From NCBI RefSeq assembly GCF_003999975.1, contig NZ_RJAC01000028.1, forward strand, positions 1-64,000: a DNA stretch of 64,000 bases. Direction: 5' to 3'. The notes under the pieces were generated by a model that was not told the origin of the DNA, made no database searches, and saw only the letters and a program-made list of their open reading frames with translations. The stretch's first letter is position 1, and every line of letters begins with the position of its first letter. Shown one piece after another: positions 51,444 through 60,535 of this stretch. Source of the DNA: Actinoplanes solisilvae. GTDB lineage: Bacteria; Actinomycetota; Actinomycetes; Mycobacteriales; Micromonosporaceae. Position numbers and translations under genes: made by a program.

Positions 51444-53120
51444 ATGGTCAGCGTCGACGAGGCCGTCCTGGCCGATCCGGATCGCCTGGGCGCGGTTCGC
51501 GCGGCGAAACAGACGCTGCCGGCCCTGACCCTCGCCCCCGACTCGCTGGCCCGGCTCGCCGCCCGGCTGCTGCGGGCGCCCGCGGCCCAGCTCACCCTCG
51601 TCGACCGCGACGACGTGCTGCTCGCCGGCGGTGACGGTCCGCCCGACACGGTCATCGCCCGGCAGACCGTCTCGGCCGGGCGGCCGGTGTGCCGCGAGGA
51701 AGAGCCGGCCTACCTCTGCGTGCCCGTGCTCGACGGTGCCGGACGGCCGGTCGGGGCGCTCGCCGTCCTCGACGTGCGCGCCCGCTGCTGGAGCGAGGAG
51801 CAGTCCCGGGTGCTGACCGAGCTGGCCGAGCTGGCCCGCCCGGCCGGCAGCACCGCTCTGCGCCGGGCCGAGCGCTTCCGGGAGTGTCACCGGGCCGTCG
51901 AGGACGCGCTGCGCTCGGCCGGCTCGGCCACCGCGGCCGCGCCCGGCGTGCTGGCCGCGGTCGGCGCGACCCTGGGCTGGCCGGCCGCCGAGCTGTGGCT
52001 GGCCGACGAGGACACCGGCGAGCTCGAGATGGGCGGCCGCTGGTGCGCGCCCGGCAGTGGCCTGGAGCGGGTGCTCACGTTCGCCCCGATCAAGGGCACC
52101 GGCATCACCGGCCGGGTCTGGTCGAGCGGCAGACCCCTGTGGGTGCCCGACATCGCCGACTCGGTCACGCTGCGCGACCCGGTGGAGCGCCGCCGGGCCG
52201 AGGCCTGCCTGGACGCCGGTCTGCGCACCGTGCTGGCCGTGCCGGTGTGCGACGCCGGCAGAGTGCTCGGCGTGCTCACCTGTTACGGCGCCGCGCCCGA
52301 GCCGCACGAGGAGCTGCTCGCCCTGCTGCTCGAGGGGGTGGCCGCGCGGATCGGGCTCTACGTGGCGCTGCGCCGGGCCGAGGCGCTCACCCGGCAGCTC
52401 TCGCGGGCCAAGGACGACTTCATCTCGCTGGTCAGCCACGAGATGCGTACGCCCCTCACGTCGATCGTCGCGAGCGCGGCGATGCTCGGCGACGAGCGGT
52501 CCGGGCTCGACGAGGAGAGCCGCGCGATGGTCGACGCGGTGCAGCGCAACGCCACCAGCTTGCGCGCCGTGGTCGACACCCTGCTCGACCTGGCCGGGCT
52601 CGACTCGGGTCACCTGACGCTGCGGGTCGAGCCGGTCGATCTGGGCGCGATCGTCACCGAGGCGCTGGCCGCCGCCCGGCCGCTCGCGTGCGCCAACCGC
52701 GTACGGCTTCTGCACGACCGCGACGAGCCCCTCGCCCTCGACGGCGACCCGCAGCGGCTGCGCCAGGTCGTCGACGACCTGCTGGCCAACGCGATCCGCT
52801 ACAGCCCGTACGGCGGCGACGTCGAGGTCGTGCTGGTCGAGCGGGCCGGCCTGGCCGAGCTGACCGTGGCCGACCACGGCATCGGCACCCCGGCCGAGGA
52901 ACGCGACCGCGTCTTCGACCGCTTCTACCGCGCCAGCAACGTCCGCCACCAGGGCATCGCCGGCAAGGGACTCGGGCTGAGCCTGGCCCGCACCATCGTC
53001 GAGCTGCACGACGGCACCATCCGTCTCAGCGGCCACCCGCCGCACGGCACCACGGTGCTGATCCGGCTGCCGATCACGAATGCCCGAAACGCTGAGCGAG
53101 CGGGCCGTTCGTCCGATTAG
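51444..53120 (+). CDS. GAF-GAF sensor histidine kinase
   Basis: 558 residues. Two GAF-type domains (about 20-150 and 155-310) precede HisKA ('FISLVSHEMRTPLTSIVASA') and HATPase ('LANAIRYSPYGGDVE', 'ADHGIGTP', 'GKGLGLSLARTIV') domains. Soluble. It is next to a receiver gene upstream and a truncated receiver 7 bp downstream. Confidence 0.93.
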   Translation: MVSVDEAVLADPDRLGAVRAAKQTLPALTLAPDSLARLAARLLRAPAAQLTLVDRDDVLLAGGDGPPDTVIARQTVSAGRPVCREEEPAYLCVPVLDGAGRPVGALAVLDVRARCWSEEQSRVLTELAELARPAGSTALRRAERFRECHRAVEDALRSAGSATAAAPGVLAAVGATLGWPAAELWLADEDTGELEMGGRWCAPGSGLERVLTFAPIKGTGITGRVWSSGRPLWVPDIADSVTLRDPVERRRAEACLDAGLRTVLAVPVCDAGRVLGVLTCYGAAPEPHEELLALLLEGVAARIGLYVALRRAEALTRQLSRAKDDFISLVSHEMRTPLTSIVASAAMLGDERSGLDEESRAMVDAVQRNATSLRAVVDTLLDLAGLDSGHLTLRVEPVDLGAIVTEALAAARPLACANRVRLLHDRDEPLALDGDPQRLRQVVDDLLANAIRYSPYGGDVEVVLVERAGLAELTVADHGIGTPAEERDRVFDRFYRASNVRHQGIAGKGLGLSLARTIVELHDGTIRLSGHPPHGTTVLIRLPITNARNAERAGRSSD

Positions 53121-53126
53121 TGAGGT

Positions 53127-53306
53127 ATGACGACCCGGGCCACCGTGTTGCTCGTGGATGACGAGGCGGCGATCCTCGAGACGCTCTCGTTGCAGCTGCG
53201 CCGCGACCACAAGGTGCTCGTCGCAGCCAGTGGCGCCGAGGCGCTGCGCCTGCCGGCCGAGGCCGTCGAGCCGGTGCTGGCCGTCCCCGGCACCCGCCGC
53301 TTCTAA
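53127..53306 (+). pseudogene. Truncated response-regulator gene
   Basis: ATG 53127 opens 59 codons that read as the first half of a receiver ('TVLLVDDEAAILETLSLQLR', 'VLVAASGAEALRL') and then switch to an unrelated short tail ending at TAA 53304. The acceptor Asp and the rest of the fold are missing. It ends against, and overlaps by 4 bp, the convergent HPt gene, suggesting a deletion joined the two. If translated it could not be phosphorylated. Confidence 0.8.
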
Positions 53307-53680
53307 TCCTCCGCGTAGGCGGCGGCCAGCTTCTCGAGCACCTCGCACACCATCGCGTGCTCGGCCGCGACCCGGCCGAGCGTCAGGTCGGGGTCGGGCA
53401 CACCGCCCTCGCCGGCCGCGTGCTCGACCTCGGCGAACACGGACGCCAGCCCGGCCGCCCCGATGTTCGAGGCCGACCCCTTCAGCGCGTGGGCGTGCTC
53501 GCGCAGCGCGGCGCAGTCACCGCCGCGCAGCAGCTCGGCCAGCCGGTCGACGCCGCCCGGGGTCTTGGCCAGGTACGACCGGATCAGCCGGCCCAGCAGC
53601 GCCTGCTCGGCCGGGCCCGGATCGTCGCCCGCGATGTCGGCCAGACGCTCGCGGACCTCGGCCTCCCGGCTACGTTCCAT
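53303..53680 (-). CDS. HPt-domain phosphotransfer protein
   Basis: 125 residues forming a four-helix histidine phosphotransfer domain with the phospho-His H64 in 'HAHALKGSASNIGA'. It can accept phosphate from the receiver of a hybrid kinase such as the one at 48057-49982 and pass it to another receiver. Its gene lies between a truncated receiver and a divergent GGDEF-EAL gene. Confidence 0.93.
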   Translation of the reverse strand: MERSREAEVRERLADIAGDDPGPAEQALLGRLIRSYLAKTPGGVDRLAELLRGGDCAALREHAHALKGSASNIGAAGLASVFAEVEHAAGEGGVPDPDLTLGRVAAEHAMVCEVLEKLAAAYAED

Positions 53681-53768
53681 CGCTCCATCCTGCGGCCCGG
53701 CGCCCCGGGCGGGGGCTGATTCGCACCGGATTCCTACGGTCGGCCGCGCCGGTGCCGATGCTGGCGGG

Positions 53769-56057
53769 GTGGCAAACGTCCAGCGCGCACCCGTGAGATA
53801 CGTCCTGGCCACCACCGTCGTCACCCTGCTGGGGGCGCTCTGGTTCCTGACCCGCCCCGGGCCGGACGCCGTCGCGTACCTCTTCATGCCGGTCGGCGGG
53901 GTGGCCGGCATCAGCTCCGTCGTCGCTCTCCTGCGCGGCGGCCGGCTCCAGCCGGGCGCCCGCCGGTTCTGGCGGCTGCTGCTGTTCGCCGTAGCCGCAC
54001 TGACCATCTCGTACGCCTGGCTGGCCGTTCTCGCCTTCCGCCAGTCGCCCGAGTTGCCCGCGCTGCCGGTCGGTGCCGCCGCCCCGGCCGGTCTGGGCCT
54101 GATCGTCGCCATGTGGGCGGTCGGGCGCGTGCCGCTCGGCATCCAAGGTCGCGTTGAGCGTCGCAAGCAGCTCGTCGACCGCGCGATCGCCTTCGTCGGT
54201 GGCGGTGCCCTGATGTGGGGCTATGGCCTGGCGCCTCTGATCCTGTCGCCGGGCGGGTGGACCACTCAGTCCGTCGCGCTGATCGGCCTGACCTTCCTGC
54301 TCGGCCTCGGCGCCATCGTGAAGGTCTCGTACATCGGCGGCGGCCCGGTCGACCGGGTGGCGCTGCGGCTGATCGCCGCGGCGGCGATCGTCGCGGCCGG
54401 GGTGGCGATGCTCGCCCTACACGGCCACGAGGGCGTCCTGCTGGCCCAGGCGGTCGTCATGCCGGCGGCCTTCCTGTTCGCGGCCGGCGCCGCGCACCAG
54501 CAGTGGCGATCGGCCGGGTCCCGCACCCGCCGGGCCAACGTGTGGCTGCCCTACCTGTCCGTGCTCGCCATCGACCTGGCCCTGCTCGGCGTTCTGCGCG
54601 ACGGGCTCGCCTGGCCCGACCGCATCGTCATCGTCGCCGTTGTCGTGCTCACCGCCCTGATCGCGGTTCGCCAGCTCGTGGCCAGCCGCGAGAACCGTCG
54701 CCTGATGAGCGAGAAGCACAGCACCGAGGAGCGGCTGCGTCACGAGGTCACCCACGACGGGCTCACCGGCCTGGCCAACCGCGGCCTGTTCCGCGAGCGG
54801 GTCGTCGCGGCGATCGCCGCCGGCGGGACGACCGTGCTGCTGGTCGACCTCGACGACTTCAAGACCGTGAACGACTCGCTCGGCCACGACGTCGGCGACG
54901 AGCTGCTGGTCGCGGTGGCCGATGCCCTGCGCGGCGCGGTCGGGCCGGACGCCCTCGCGGCCCGCCTCGGTGGCGACGAGTTCGGCGTACTCCTGCCGGG
55001 CGCTTCGTGTATTGGTAGCCCAGCTTCCGGGGAGGCCGTCGCGGACCGGCTCCTGCAAGCGCTCGAAGAGCCGATCGGCGCCCACCGCCTGCTCACCCAC
55101 GCCAGCGTCGGCATCGCGTCGGCGGCCCCCGGCACCGGTCTCGACGTCGTGCTGCGGCACGCCGACATCGCCATGTACGCCGCCAAGCAGCGCGGCAAGG
55201 CCAACCGGGTGCGCTACGCCGAGGGCATGGAGCAGCCGGTGCTCGCCCAGGCCCGGCTCGGCGGCGAGCTGCGCAGCGCGCTCGACGCCGGCGAGTTCCG
55301 GGTGCACTACCAGCCGATCATCGAGCTCGACACCGGCCGCATGCTGGGCATCGAGGCCCTCGTCCGCCGCCAGGACCCGGCCCGCGGCCAGGTCGCGCCG
55401 GGCGAGTTCATCCCGGCCGCCGAGGCCACCGGGCTGATCGTGCCGCTCGGCCGGTTCGTGCTGCGCGAGGCCTGCCGCCAGGCCGCCGCGTGGATCGCGC
55501 AGTTCGGCCCCGAATCCGTGCTGCGGATCGCGCCGAACGTATCGGCCCGCCAGCTGCACGACCCCGACTTCGTCGACGACGTGCGGGCCGCCCTGGCCGA
55601 GTCGGGCCTGCCCGCCGACCGCCTGGTGCTCGAGCTGACCGAGTCGGCCGTGCTGCGCGGCAAGCAGATCTCGCGCACCCTGCACGAGCTGCACGCGATG
55701 GGCGTACGGCTGGCTCTCGACGATTTCGGGACCGGCGAGTCGTCACTGAGCCTGCTGCGGTCCTTCCCGGCCTCGATCATCAAGCTGGACAAGTCATTCG
55801 TGGACGGCATCGAATGTGACACGCCCGGCACCCCCGCCGCCGACGCGCGCCAGGCCGTGGCCCGCGCGGTCGTGCAACTGGCCGGGGCACTGGGCCTGGA
55901 GACAGTGGCCGAGGGCATCGAGAGCCAGGAGCAGGCCGACCGTCTGCGCCACCTCGGATACACCGTCGGGCAGGGCTATCACCTGGCCCGCCCGATGCCA
56001 CCCGAGCGGATGACCGAGCTGCTGGCCCGCTCGAACGCCGCGGCGCTTAGGGTTTGA
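53769..56057 (+). CDS. Membrane GGDEF-EAL protein (c-di-GMP turnover)
   Basis: 762 residues from GTG 53769. About nine membrane segments (1-310) are followed by GGDEF (residues 401-405, intact 'LGGDEF') and EAL domains ('EALVR' at 529-533, 'NVSARQLHDPDFVDDV', 'DDFGTGESSLSLL', 'KLDKSFVDG', 'ETVAEGIES'). Both catalytic signatures look complete, so it may make and break c-di-GMP, or one domain may regulate the other. An unusual loop 'GASCIGSPASG' follows GGDEF. The stop is 2 bp from the next start, so the gene heads a four-gene transcript. Confidence 0.93.
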   Translation: MANVQRAPVRYVLATTVVTLLGALWFLTRPGPDAVAYLFMPVGGVAGISSVVALLRGGRLQPGARRFWRLLLFAVAALTISYAWLAVLAFRQSPELPALPVGAAAPAGLGLIVAMWAVGRVPLGIQGRVERRKQLVDRAIAFVGGGALMWGYGLAPLILSPGGWTTQSVALIGLTFLLGLGAIVKVSYIGGGPVDRVALRLIAAAAIVAAGVAMLALHGHEGVLLAQAVVMPAAFLFAAGAAHQQWRSAGSRTRRANVWLPYLSVLAIDLALLGVLRDGLAWPDRIVIVAVVVLTALIAVRQLVASRENRRLMSEKHSTEERLRHEVTHDGLTGLANRGLFRERVVAAIAAGGTTVLLVDLDDFKTVNDSLGHDVGDELLVAVADALRGAVGPDALAARLGGDEFGVLLPGASCIGSPASGEAVADRLLQALEEPIGAHRLLTHASVGIASAAPGTGLDVVLRHADIAMYAAKQRGKANRVRYAEGMEQPVLAQARLGGELRSALDAGEFRVHYQPIIELDTGRMLGIEALVRRQDPARGQVAPGEFIPAAEATGLIVPLGRFVLREACRQAAAWIAQFGPESVLRIAPNVSARQLHDPDFVDDVRAALAESGLPADRLVLELTESAVLRGKQISRTLHELHAMGVRLALDDFGTGESSLSLLRSFPASIIKLDKSFVDGIECDTPGTPAADARQAVARAVVQLAGALGLETVAEGIESQEQADRLRHLGYTVGQGYHLARPMPPERMTELLARSNAAALRV

Positions 56058-56059
56058 CG

Positions 56060-56566
56060 ATGGACACAGCGGACGACGGCACGCGCACGGCGCGGTCCCT
56101 CACCGGCTGGCTGGAGGCAGTGCACTTCGCCGAGCTCAGCAACGACCAGGCCACCGTACGCATCCTGGAGGCGATCGCCGCGTGGGGCGAGCACCAGGGC
56201 TGGCGGGTCTACCGTCGCGCACCCAGCGTGTTCCCGCTGCCACCCCCGCTGCGCGGCCACTCGGTGCTCGACGTCGCCTGCGCCCGCCCCGACGGCCCGC
56301 CGATCGCCATCGAGATCGACCGGCTCGACCGCCCCCGTACGGTCGACAAGCTGCTCGCCGAGGCGGCCGCCGGGCGGGTCGCGATCTGGGTACGGTGGGG
56401 CGCCGGCCCCTTCACCCCGCCGCCCCTGCCGGTGCACATGGTGGTTCGCGCGGCTGCCCGCCGCTCCGGCACCTGGCACACCGTCGCCGACCGCCCGCCG
56501 CCGAGCCACTCGGCCGCCCCGATCGAGACCTCCACCCCCGAGGAGCTTCCGTGGAACAGCGAGTGA
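56060..56566 (+). CDS. Conserved hypothetical protein, possible PD-(D/E)xK-like fold
   Basis: 168 residues from ATG 56060. 'ATVRILEAIAAWGEHQGWRV' is followed by 'SVLDVACARPDGPPIAIEID' and 'VDKLLAEAAAGRVAIWVRWG'. The D...ExD spacing with a preceding helix resembles restriction-endonuclease-like folds, but no nuclease activity can be claimed. The end overlaps the next gene by 16 bp and the start is coupled to the GGDEF-EAL gene. Confidence 0.75.
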   Translation: MDTADDGTRTARSLTGWLEAVHFAELSNDQATVRILEAIAAWGEHQGWRVYRRAPSVFPLPPPLRGHSVLDVACARPDGPPIAIEIDRLDRPRTVDKLLAEAAAGRVAIWVRWGAGPFTPPPLPVHMVVRAAARRSGTWHTVADRPPPSHSAAPIETSTPEELPWNSE

Positions 56567-57426
56567 CCGAGTCGCCGCAGCGACGAGCCTGGCGCGTGAC
56601 CGAGCCGATCCACGCCATGATCTATTTCGCGCCCGAGGCTCCCTCCCGGTACGGGGCTCTCGGCATCGGCCCGCAGGACGGCTACTTCGCCTCCCGTGCC
56701 GCCGCGTTCGGCGCGTGCGGTCCCGGCGTCGTGGCCGCCACCTTCTACAACTTCAACCCCGACCTCGTCGCCCGTGCGCTGCCGGCAGCCTGGGAGGTGA
56801 CCACCCCCGAGGCGATGATCGCGGCGCGTCTGTCGGCAGTGGACGCCGCGTTGACCCGCGGTCTCGGTGCCGACGTCCTCGCCTCCGCGGCTGTTGTCGA
56901 GGCCGCGGAACTGGCCCGCAAAGCCGCCGAATCCGCGACCGCCTGGCCGTACGGCCGTCCGCTGTTCGCCGCGCACGCCGAGCTGCCCTGGCCCGACGAG
57001 CCCCACCTCGTGCTCTGGCACGCCCAGACACTCCTACGCGAGTTCCGCGGCGACGGCCACGTGGCGACACTGGTCGCCGCGGGCATCAGCGGCATCGAGG
57101 CCCTGGTGCTGCACGTCGCCACCGGCCAGACCGACGAGCGCTTCCTGCGGGTCAGCCGGGGCTGGCGCCGGGAGGCGTGGGCCGAGGCGGTCGACGCCTT
57201 GCGCTCCCGCGGCCTGCTCGACGTCGACGGCGCGTTCACCGACGCGGGGCGCTCGCTGCGCGCCGAGGTCGAGGCGGCCACCGACCGGCTCGCGCAGCCC
57301 GCCTACGACGCGCTCGGCGAGGCCGGCTGTGAACGGCTCGCCGAACTCACCCGTCCGCTCAGCCGCACCCTCGTCAAGGTCGGCATGCTGAACCCGCGCC
57401 TGCCCGGTGCCCAGGAGGCCGCATGA
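56551..57426 (+). CDS. SCO6745-family protein
   Basis: 291 residues from GTG 56551 after AGGAG. 'EPIHAMIYFAPEAPSRYGAL' and 'DGYFASRAAAFGACGPGVVA' match the SCO6745 family, helical proteins found across actinobacteria; function unknown. A C-terminal winged-helix-like part ('ALRSRGLLDVDGAFTDAGRS') suggests a regulatory domain. Overlaps the next gene by 4 bp. Confidence 0.82.
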   Translation: MEQRVTESPQRRAWRVTEPIHAMIYFAPEAPSRYGALGIGPQDGYFASRAAAFGACGPGVVAATFYNFNPDLVARALPAAWEVTTPEAMIAARLSAVDAALTRGLGADVLASAAVVEAAELARKAAESATAWPYGRPLFAAHAELPWPDEPHLVLWHAQTLLREFRGDGHVATLVAAGISGIEALVLHVATGQTDERFLRVSRGWRREAWAEAVDALRSRGLLDVDGAFTDAGRSLRAEVEAATDRLAQPAYDALGEAGCERLAELTRPLSRTLVKVGMLNPRLPGAQEAA

Positions 57427-58199
57427 CAACCGCCGAGATCGGGCACCCGCCGGCCTGGTGGGCCGAGCTTCTCGGCGCCGGCGACCGCTTCGACGCGGCC
57501 TCGGTCGCCGAAGGCCTCAGCGACGAGATCATCCCCAGGATCACGTCCCGGCTGCTGCGGCGCGAGGCCGAGCTGGCCGCCGACGCCGTCGTGCGCCATT
57601 TGCGCCGCCCGGCCGTGGCCGAACTGTCCTCCCGCTCCGCGCAGGCCGTCGATCGGCTGCGGGCCACGGTCGCCCGTCTCGACGAGCGCGCGTCGGCCGG
57701 AAATGGCCTCGACGAGGCGTACGCCCTCTGCCTGGTCCTACGGGGCGAATACGCCGAGGGGACAGCCCTGGCGTCCCGGTTCGTGCCGACGGCGCCGCTG
57801 CTGAAGGTGGTCGTCGAGGGCCTGCGGCTGGAACGCTTCGACAAGAGCCTCGCCCTGCGGTTGATGCGCGCGGGCCAGAGCCCGACGGCCGCGGTGCGTT
57901 CCGGCCTGGCCGTCGGACGCTACGGCTGGTGGCCGTCCTGGCTGCTGACGATCGTGGCGGAACGGTCGCTGGCCGGCACCCTCGACGAGCCGGCGATCCG
58001 GGCGCTGGACCAGTGCGCCTACGCCGAACTGACCCCGACCCAGGCCCGCGTGGCCCGCCGCCTGCTGGCCGGCGACGCCGACCTGGTCGAGTCAACCGCC
58101 CAGCGGCTGGAAAGCCTGGGCGCTTTCGCAGCCGCCGGCAAACTCCGCGCCGGCGACCTGACCGCGGTCGCTCTCGCCGCGCGCATGGTTCCGCTGTAG
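57423..58199 (+). CDS. Hypothetical all-helical protein
   Basis: 258 residues. It starts 'MTTAEIGHPPAWWAELLGAG' and is almost wholly alpha-helical by composition, with no recognisable motif, membrane segment or signal peptide. Last gene of the unit begun by the GGDEF-EAL gene; coupled by a 4-bp overlap. I do not recognise the family. Confidence 0.7.
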   Translation: MTTAEIGHPPAWWAELLGAGDRFDAASVAEGLSDEIIPRITSRLLRREAELAADAVVRHLRRPAVAELSSRSAQAVDRLRATVARLDERASAGNGLDEAYALCLVLRGEYAEGTALASRFVPTAPLLKVVVEGLRLERFDKSLALRLMRAGQSPTAAVRSGLAVGRYGWWPSWLLTIVAERSLAGTLDEPAIRALDQCAYAELTPTQARVARRLLAGDADLVESTAQRLESLGAFAAAGKLRAGDLTAVALAARMVPL

Positions 58200-58251
58200 A
58201 CCGGCATGGCTACCGCCGCCCAGGATGGGTGTCGCGGAGTAACCTAGGCGC

Positions 58252-58678
58252 ATGCCGTTGATCGGAAAGTTCAGCTCCCCGATCCGTGGGGGCGTGTTCT
58301 ACGTCGGTGCGGACGGAGCGGTCGGCGAGGACCCGGGAGACAGCGAAGACCATCCTCTGCTGGAGATCTGGCCTGCCCTGGTCATCGTCAATGTGGAGAA
58401 CGGCGGCTTGGGGTGAAACCCGCATCCGGATCGCCTCCACCACTACCGACGACCCGGTGGGGCCGGCCGTCTTCGATGGAACGCTCCACATCGCCGACGG
58501 ACGCCTGCGGATCGGTGACGCCACGGACGAGACGGTGGTCTGGCTGTCGGTTCCGCCGGGCGAACTTCGGGTGCGGCTGCACGTCAGCGACGCCGGGCCG
58601 GAGGTCCACCGGAGCCGGAAGTGGTGGTTGAGCGGATACCTTCCGAACCGGTTGGACATTGTCCTACCGGACCTGTGA
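58252..58678 (+). pseudogene. Frameshifted unknown gene
   Basis: ATG 58252 opens 'MPLIGKFSSPIRGGVFYVGA' but stops at TGA 58414. In the +1 frame from just before that stop the strand reads smoothly as 'WGETRIRIASTTTDDP', 'DGTLHIADGRLRIGD', 'WLSVPPGELRVRLHV' and ends at 58678. Removing one base near 58405-58411 would give one 141-residue protein. A real loss-of-function mutation or a sequencing error are the options. Family not recognised; the second half looks beta-rich. Confidence 0.75.
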
Positions 58679-58716
58679 CCTTAAGGCTGCGTGGCTGCGT
58701 GGCTGCGTGGTGGCGG

Positions 58717-60189
58717 TCAGGCGTACAGGCGGTCGAGGCTGACGAGACGGATCCGGTCCTCCGTTGCGGCGGCGGTAATCAGCTCGTCGGTGAAGCCAGC
58801 TCCGCCGTAAAGGGTCAGCACCGTGGATTCGGTGTCGTACCCCTTCGGCCGCAGCAGGTCGCGGGCGGTTGCCAGGCGATCGAGGTGATGGTGGCCGATG
58901 ACCTCGCCCCACTTGACCTCGCCCAGCGACAGGATGCGCCGAGGGCTGTTCGACTGTTGCGCGGCCAGCGCGACCACGTCTATCTCTATTTGCGTGCGGT
59001 TCGCCGGGTCGTTGACCGTGCCGGATCCGACCTCGGACGGCTGCTCGGCGAAGAGAGCGCCGCCCGCCTCCAAGGCGAAGGCGCGGCACAACGACTCGAA
59101 ATGCGGACCGACGACCTGCGTCAGGAATGTCTGCCGGGTTGACGTCCAGACCTGCTCAGCTCGATGGATCTCCAGTTCGGCCCAGCGCTTACGCATGATC
59201 GCCTCGTAGAATGTGATCAGCGGCTCCACTATCCGGTAGCGGGATCGACCCGGCCGGAACATGTCCGGTTTGCGGGCTATCAGCGCGCAGTCCTCCAGCA
59301 CGTTGAGCGGGTGCGTGATCTGGTCGGATTTCCGGCCGATGAAACTGGCGATGCCGCCGTTCGTGTTGTTGCCGGCGGCGATCGCGGCCAGCACCGAGTG
59401 ATACAGCGCCGGATCACGGATGGCCGACTCTTCCGCCAGCAGATACCGAGCTTCGCGGAACAGCGGCGTCTGCGGATTCAACACGGTTCGGACGACCCAC
59501 GTGTCAAAGTCGTGGATTGAGGCCGGGGTGTCTCCCTGGGTGAACTCATAGCGGTAGGCGGGGGTGCCGCCGACGACAGCGTTCACCAGAACCGCGAGCC
59601 GGGGATCGGTGATGCCCCAGAACTCCGCCGACTCGCGATGCGGAAACGGCTGAACGACGAGCTCGAGGCTGGCCCGGCCGCGCAACGGTGCCTGCCCGGC
59701 CAGAAGGCCTCCCATCACCGACATCGCTGACCCGCACAGCACCAGCCGCGCGGAACTCGTCCGGCCGCTGCCGCCGGGGCCGAGCTCGCGCTGAATGATC
59801 GACGGCAGCGCCGGCGAAGCCTTGGACAGAAACGGGAACTCGTCGATGGCGACGGCCGTCGGCCGATCGCTGACACTGCGGAACAGGTGCGCGATGGCGT
59901 CGTTCCAGTCCCGGAAAGGCGCCTCGATGAACTGGCGTGTATGCCGCGACAGCGCCTCGGAGAACAACCGGAGCGACTCGGCCTCGGTGGCCTCCGTGGC
60001 CGCGAAGTACATGCCTCCGGCCGCCTCGGTGATCGCCTGCAACAGGAAACTCTTGCCCTGCCTGCGCCGCCCGCTGACCACGCCCAGCGAGGCGCCACCT
60101 TGGGTGGCCGCCGTGGGCCTGGTAGCGAAGGCCGCGAGTCCGTTCCATTCACGGTCACGGCCGAAGATCCGCGGCGGCTTGCTCAGCAA
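58717..60189 (-). CDS. ATPase with DUF234-like nuclease-fold C-terminus
   Basis: 490 residues from TTG 60189, six bases after GGAGG. The N-terminal ATPase has Walker A 'GVVSGRRRQGKSFLL' and Walker B 'TAVAIDEFPFL'. A winged helix ('GGIASFIGRKSDQITHPLNV') follows, and a C-terminal DUF234-like domain with 'TQIEIDVVALAAQQ' and 'ILSLGEVKWGE', a PD-(D/E)xK pattern. It belongs to the archaeal-type ATPase family, often mobile and of unknown function. A perfect AT-rich inverted repeat lies just upstream. Confidence 0.88.
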   Translation of the reverse strand: MLSKPPRIFGRDREWNGLAAFATRPTAATQGGASLGVVSGRRRQGKSFLLQAITEAAGGMYFAATEATEAESLRLFSEALSRHTRQFIEAPFRDWNDAIAHLFRSVSDRPTAVAIDEFPFLSKASPALPSIIQRELGPGGSGRTSSARLVLCGSAMSVMGGLLAGQAPLRGRASLELVVQPFPHRESAEFWGITDPRLAVLVNAVVGGTPAYRYEFTQGDTPASIHDFDTWVVRTVLNPQTPLFREARYLLAEESAIRDPALYHSVLAAIAAGNNTNGGIASFIGRKSDQITHPLNVLEDCALIARKPDMFRPGRSRYRIVEPLITFYEAIMRKRWAELEIHRAEQVWTSTRQTFLTQVVGPHFESLCRAFALEAGGALFAEQPSEVGSGTVNDPANRTQIEIDVVALAAQQSNSPRRILSLGEVKWGEVIGHHHLDRLATARDLLRPKGYDTESTVLTLYGGAGFTDELITAAATEDRIRLVSLDRLYA

Positions 60190-60215
60190 GATAGGCCTCC
60201 AGTGTTGCCCAGGTC

Positions 60216-60248
60216 ACAGAAGTATAGTTCCCGGAAGTATACTTCTGT
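60216..60248. promoter_or_regulatory. Perfect 11-bp inverted repeat upstream of the ATPase gene
   Basis: ACAGAAGTATA (60216-60226) and TATACTTCTGT (60238-60248) are perfect inverted copies around 11 bases, and the right half overlaps a smaller palindrome AAGTATACTT. It is 27 bp from the ATPase start and much AT-richer than the genome, and contains a TATACT -10-like sequence on the minus strand. Likely operator/promoter of the ATPase gene. Confidence 0.65.
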
Positions 60249-60535
60249 AAGCGACGCGCTGGTCAGGCGCTCCGACCAGAACTCCGAGCCGCCGGCCGCA
60301 GGTCAGGCTCCCTTGAGAATGCCCCCTTGAAGGGCGCGAAGCGTCCGGCCCGAACCGGCACAGTGCGGCTGCTTGACCCACCACCCAGCCCCGCCCAGGT
60401 GACGTGCAGACCACGGTGACCACAGCGCGGAAGCCGATCTACGCCCCGTCGGGGGATCATTCAGGCTGAGTTGCAATCAGAGCCGGGGGTGACCCAGGGT
60501 GACCCATTCCCTGGCCGTCACCGGCCACCATGCAA
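60249..60535. other. Intergenic stretch without a visible gene
   Basis: 287 bp between the ATPase operator and the 75-bp hairpin element. I see no convincing coding frame on either strand. A 10-bp direct repeat (gggtgaccca twice, about 60488-60507) and CT-rich patches are the only notable sequences. Confidence 0.55.
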
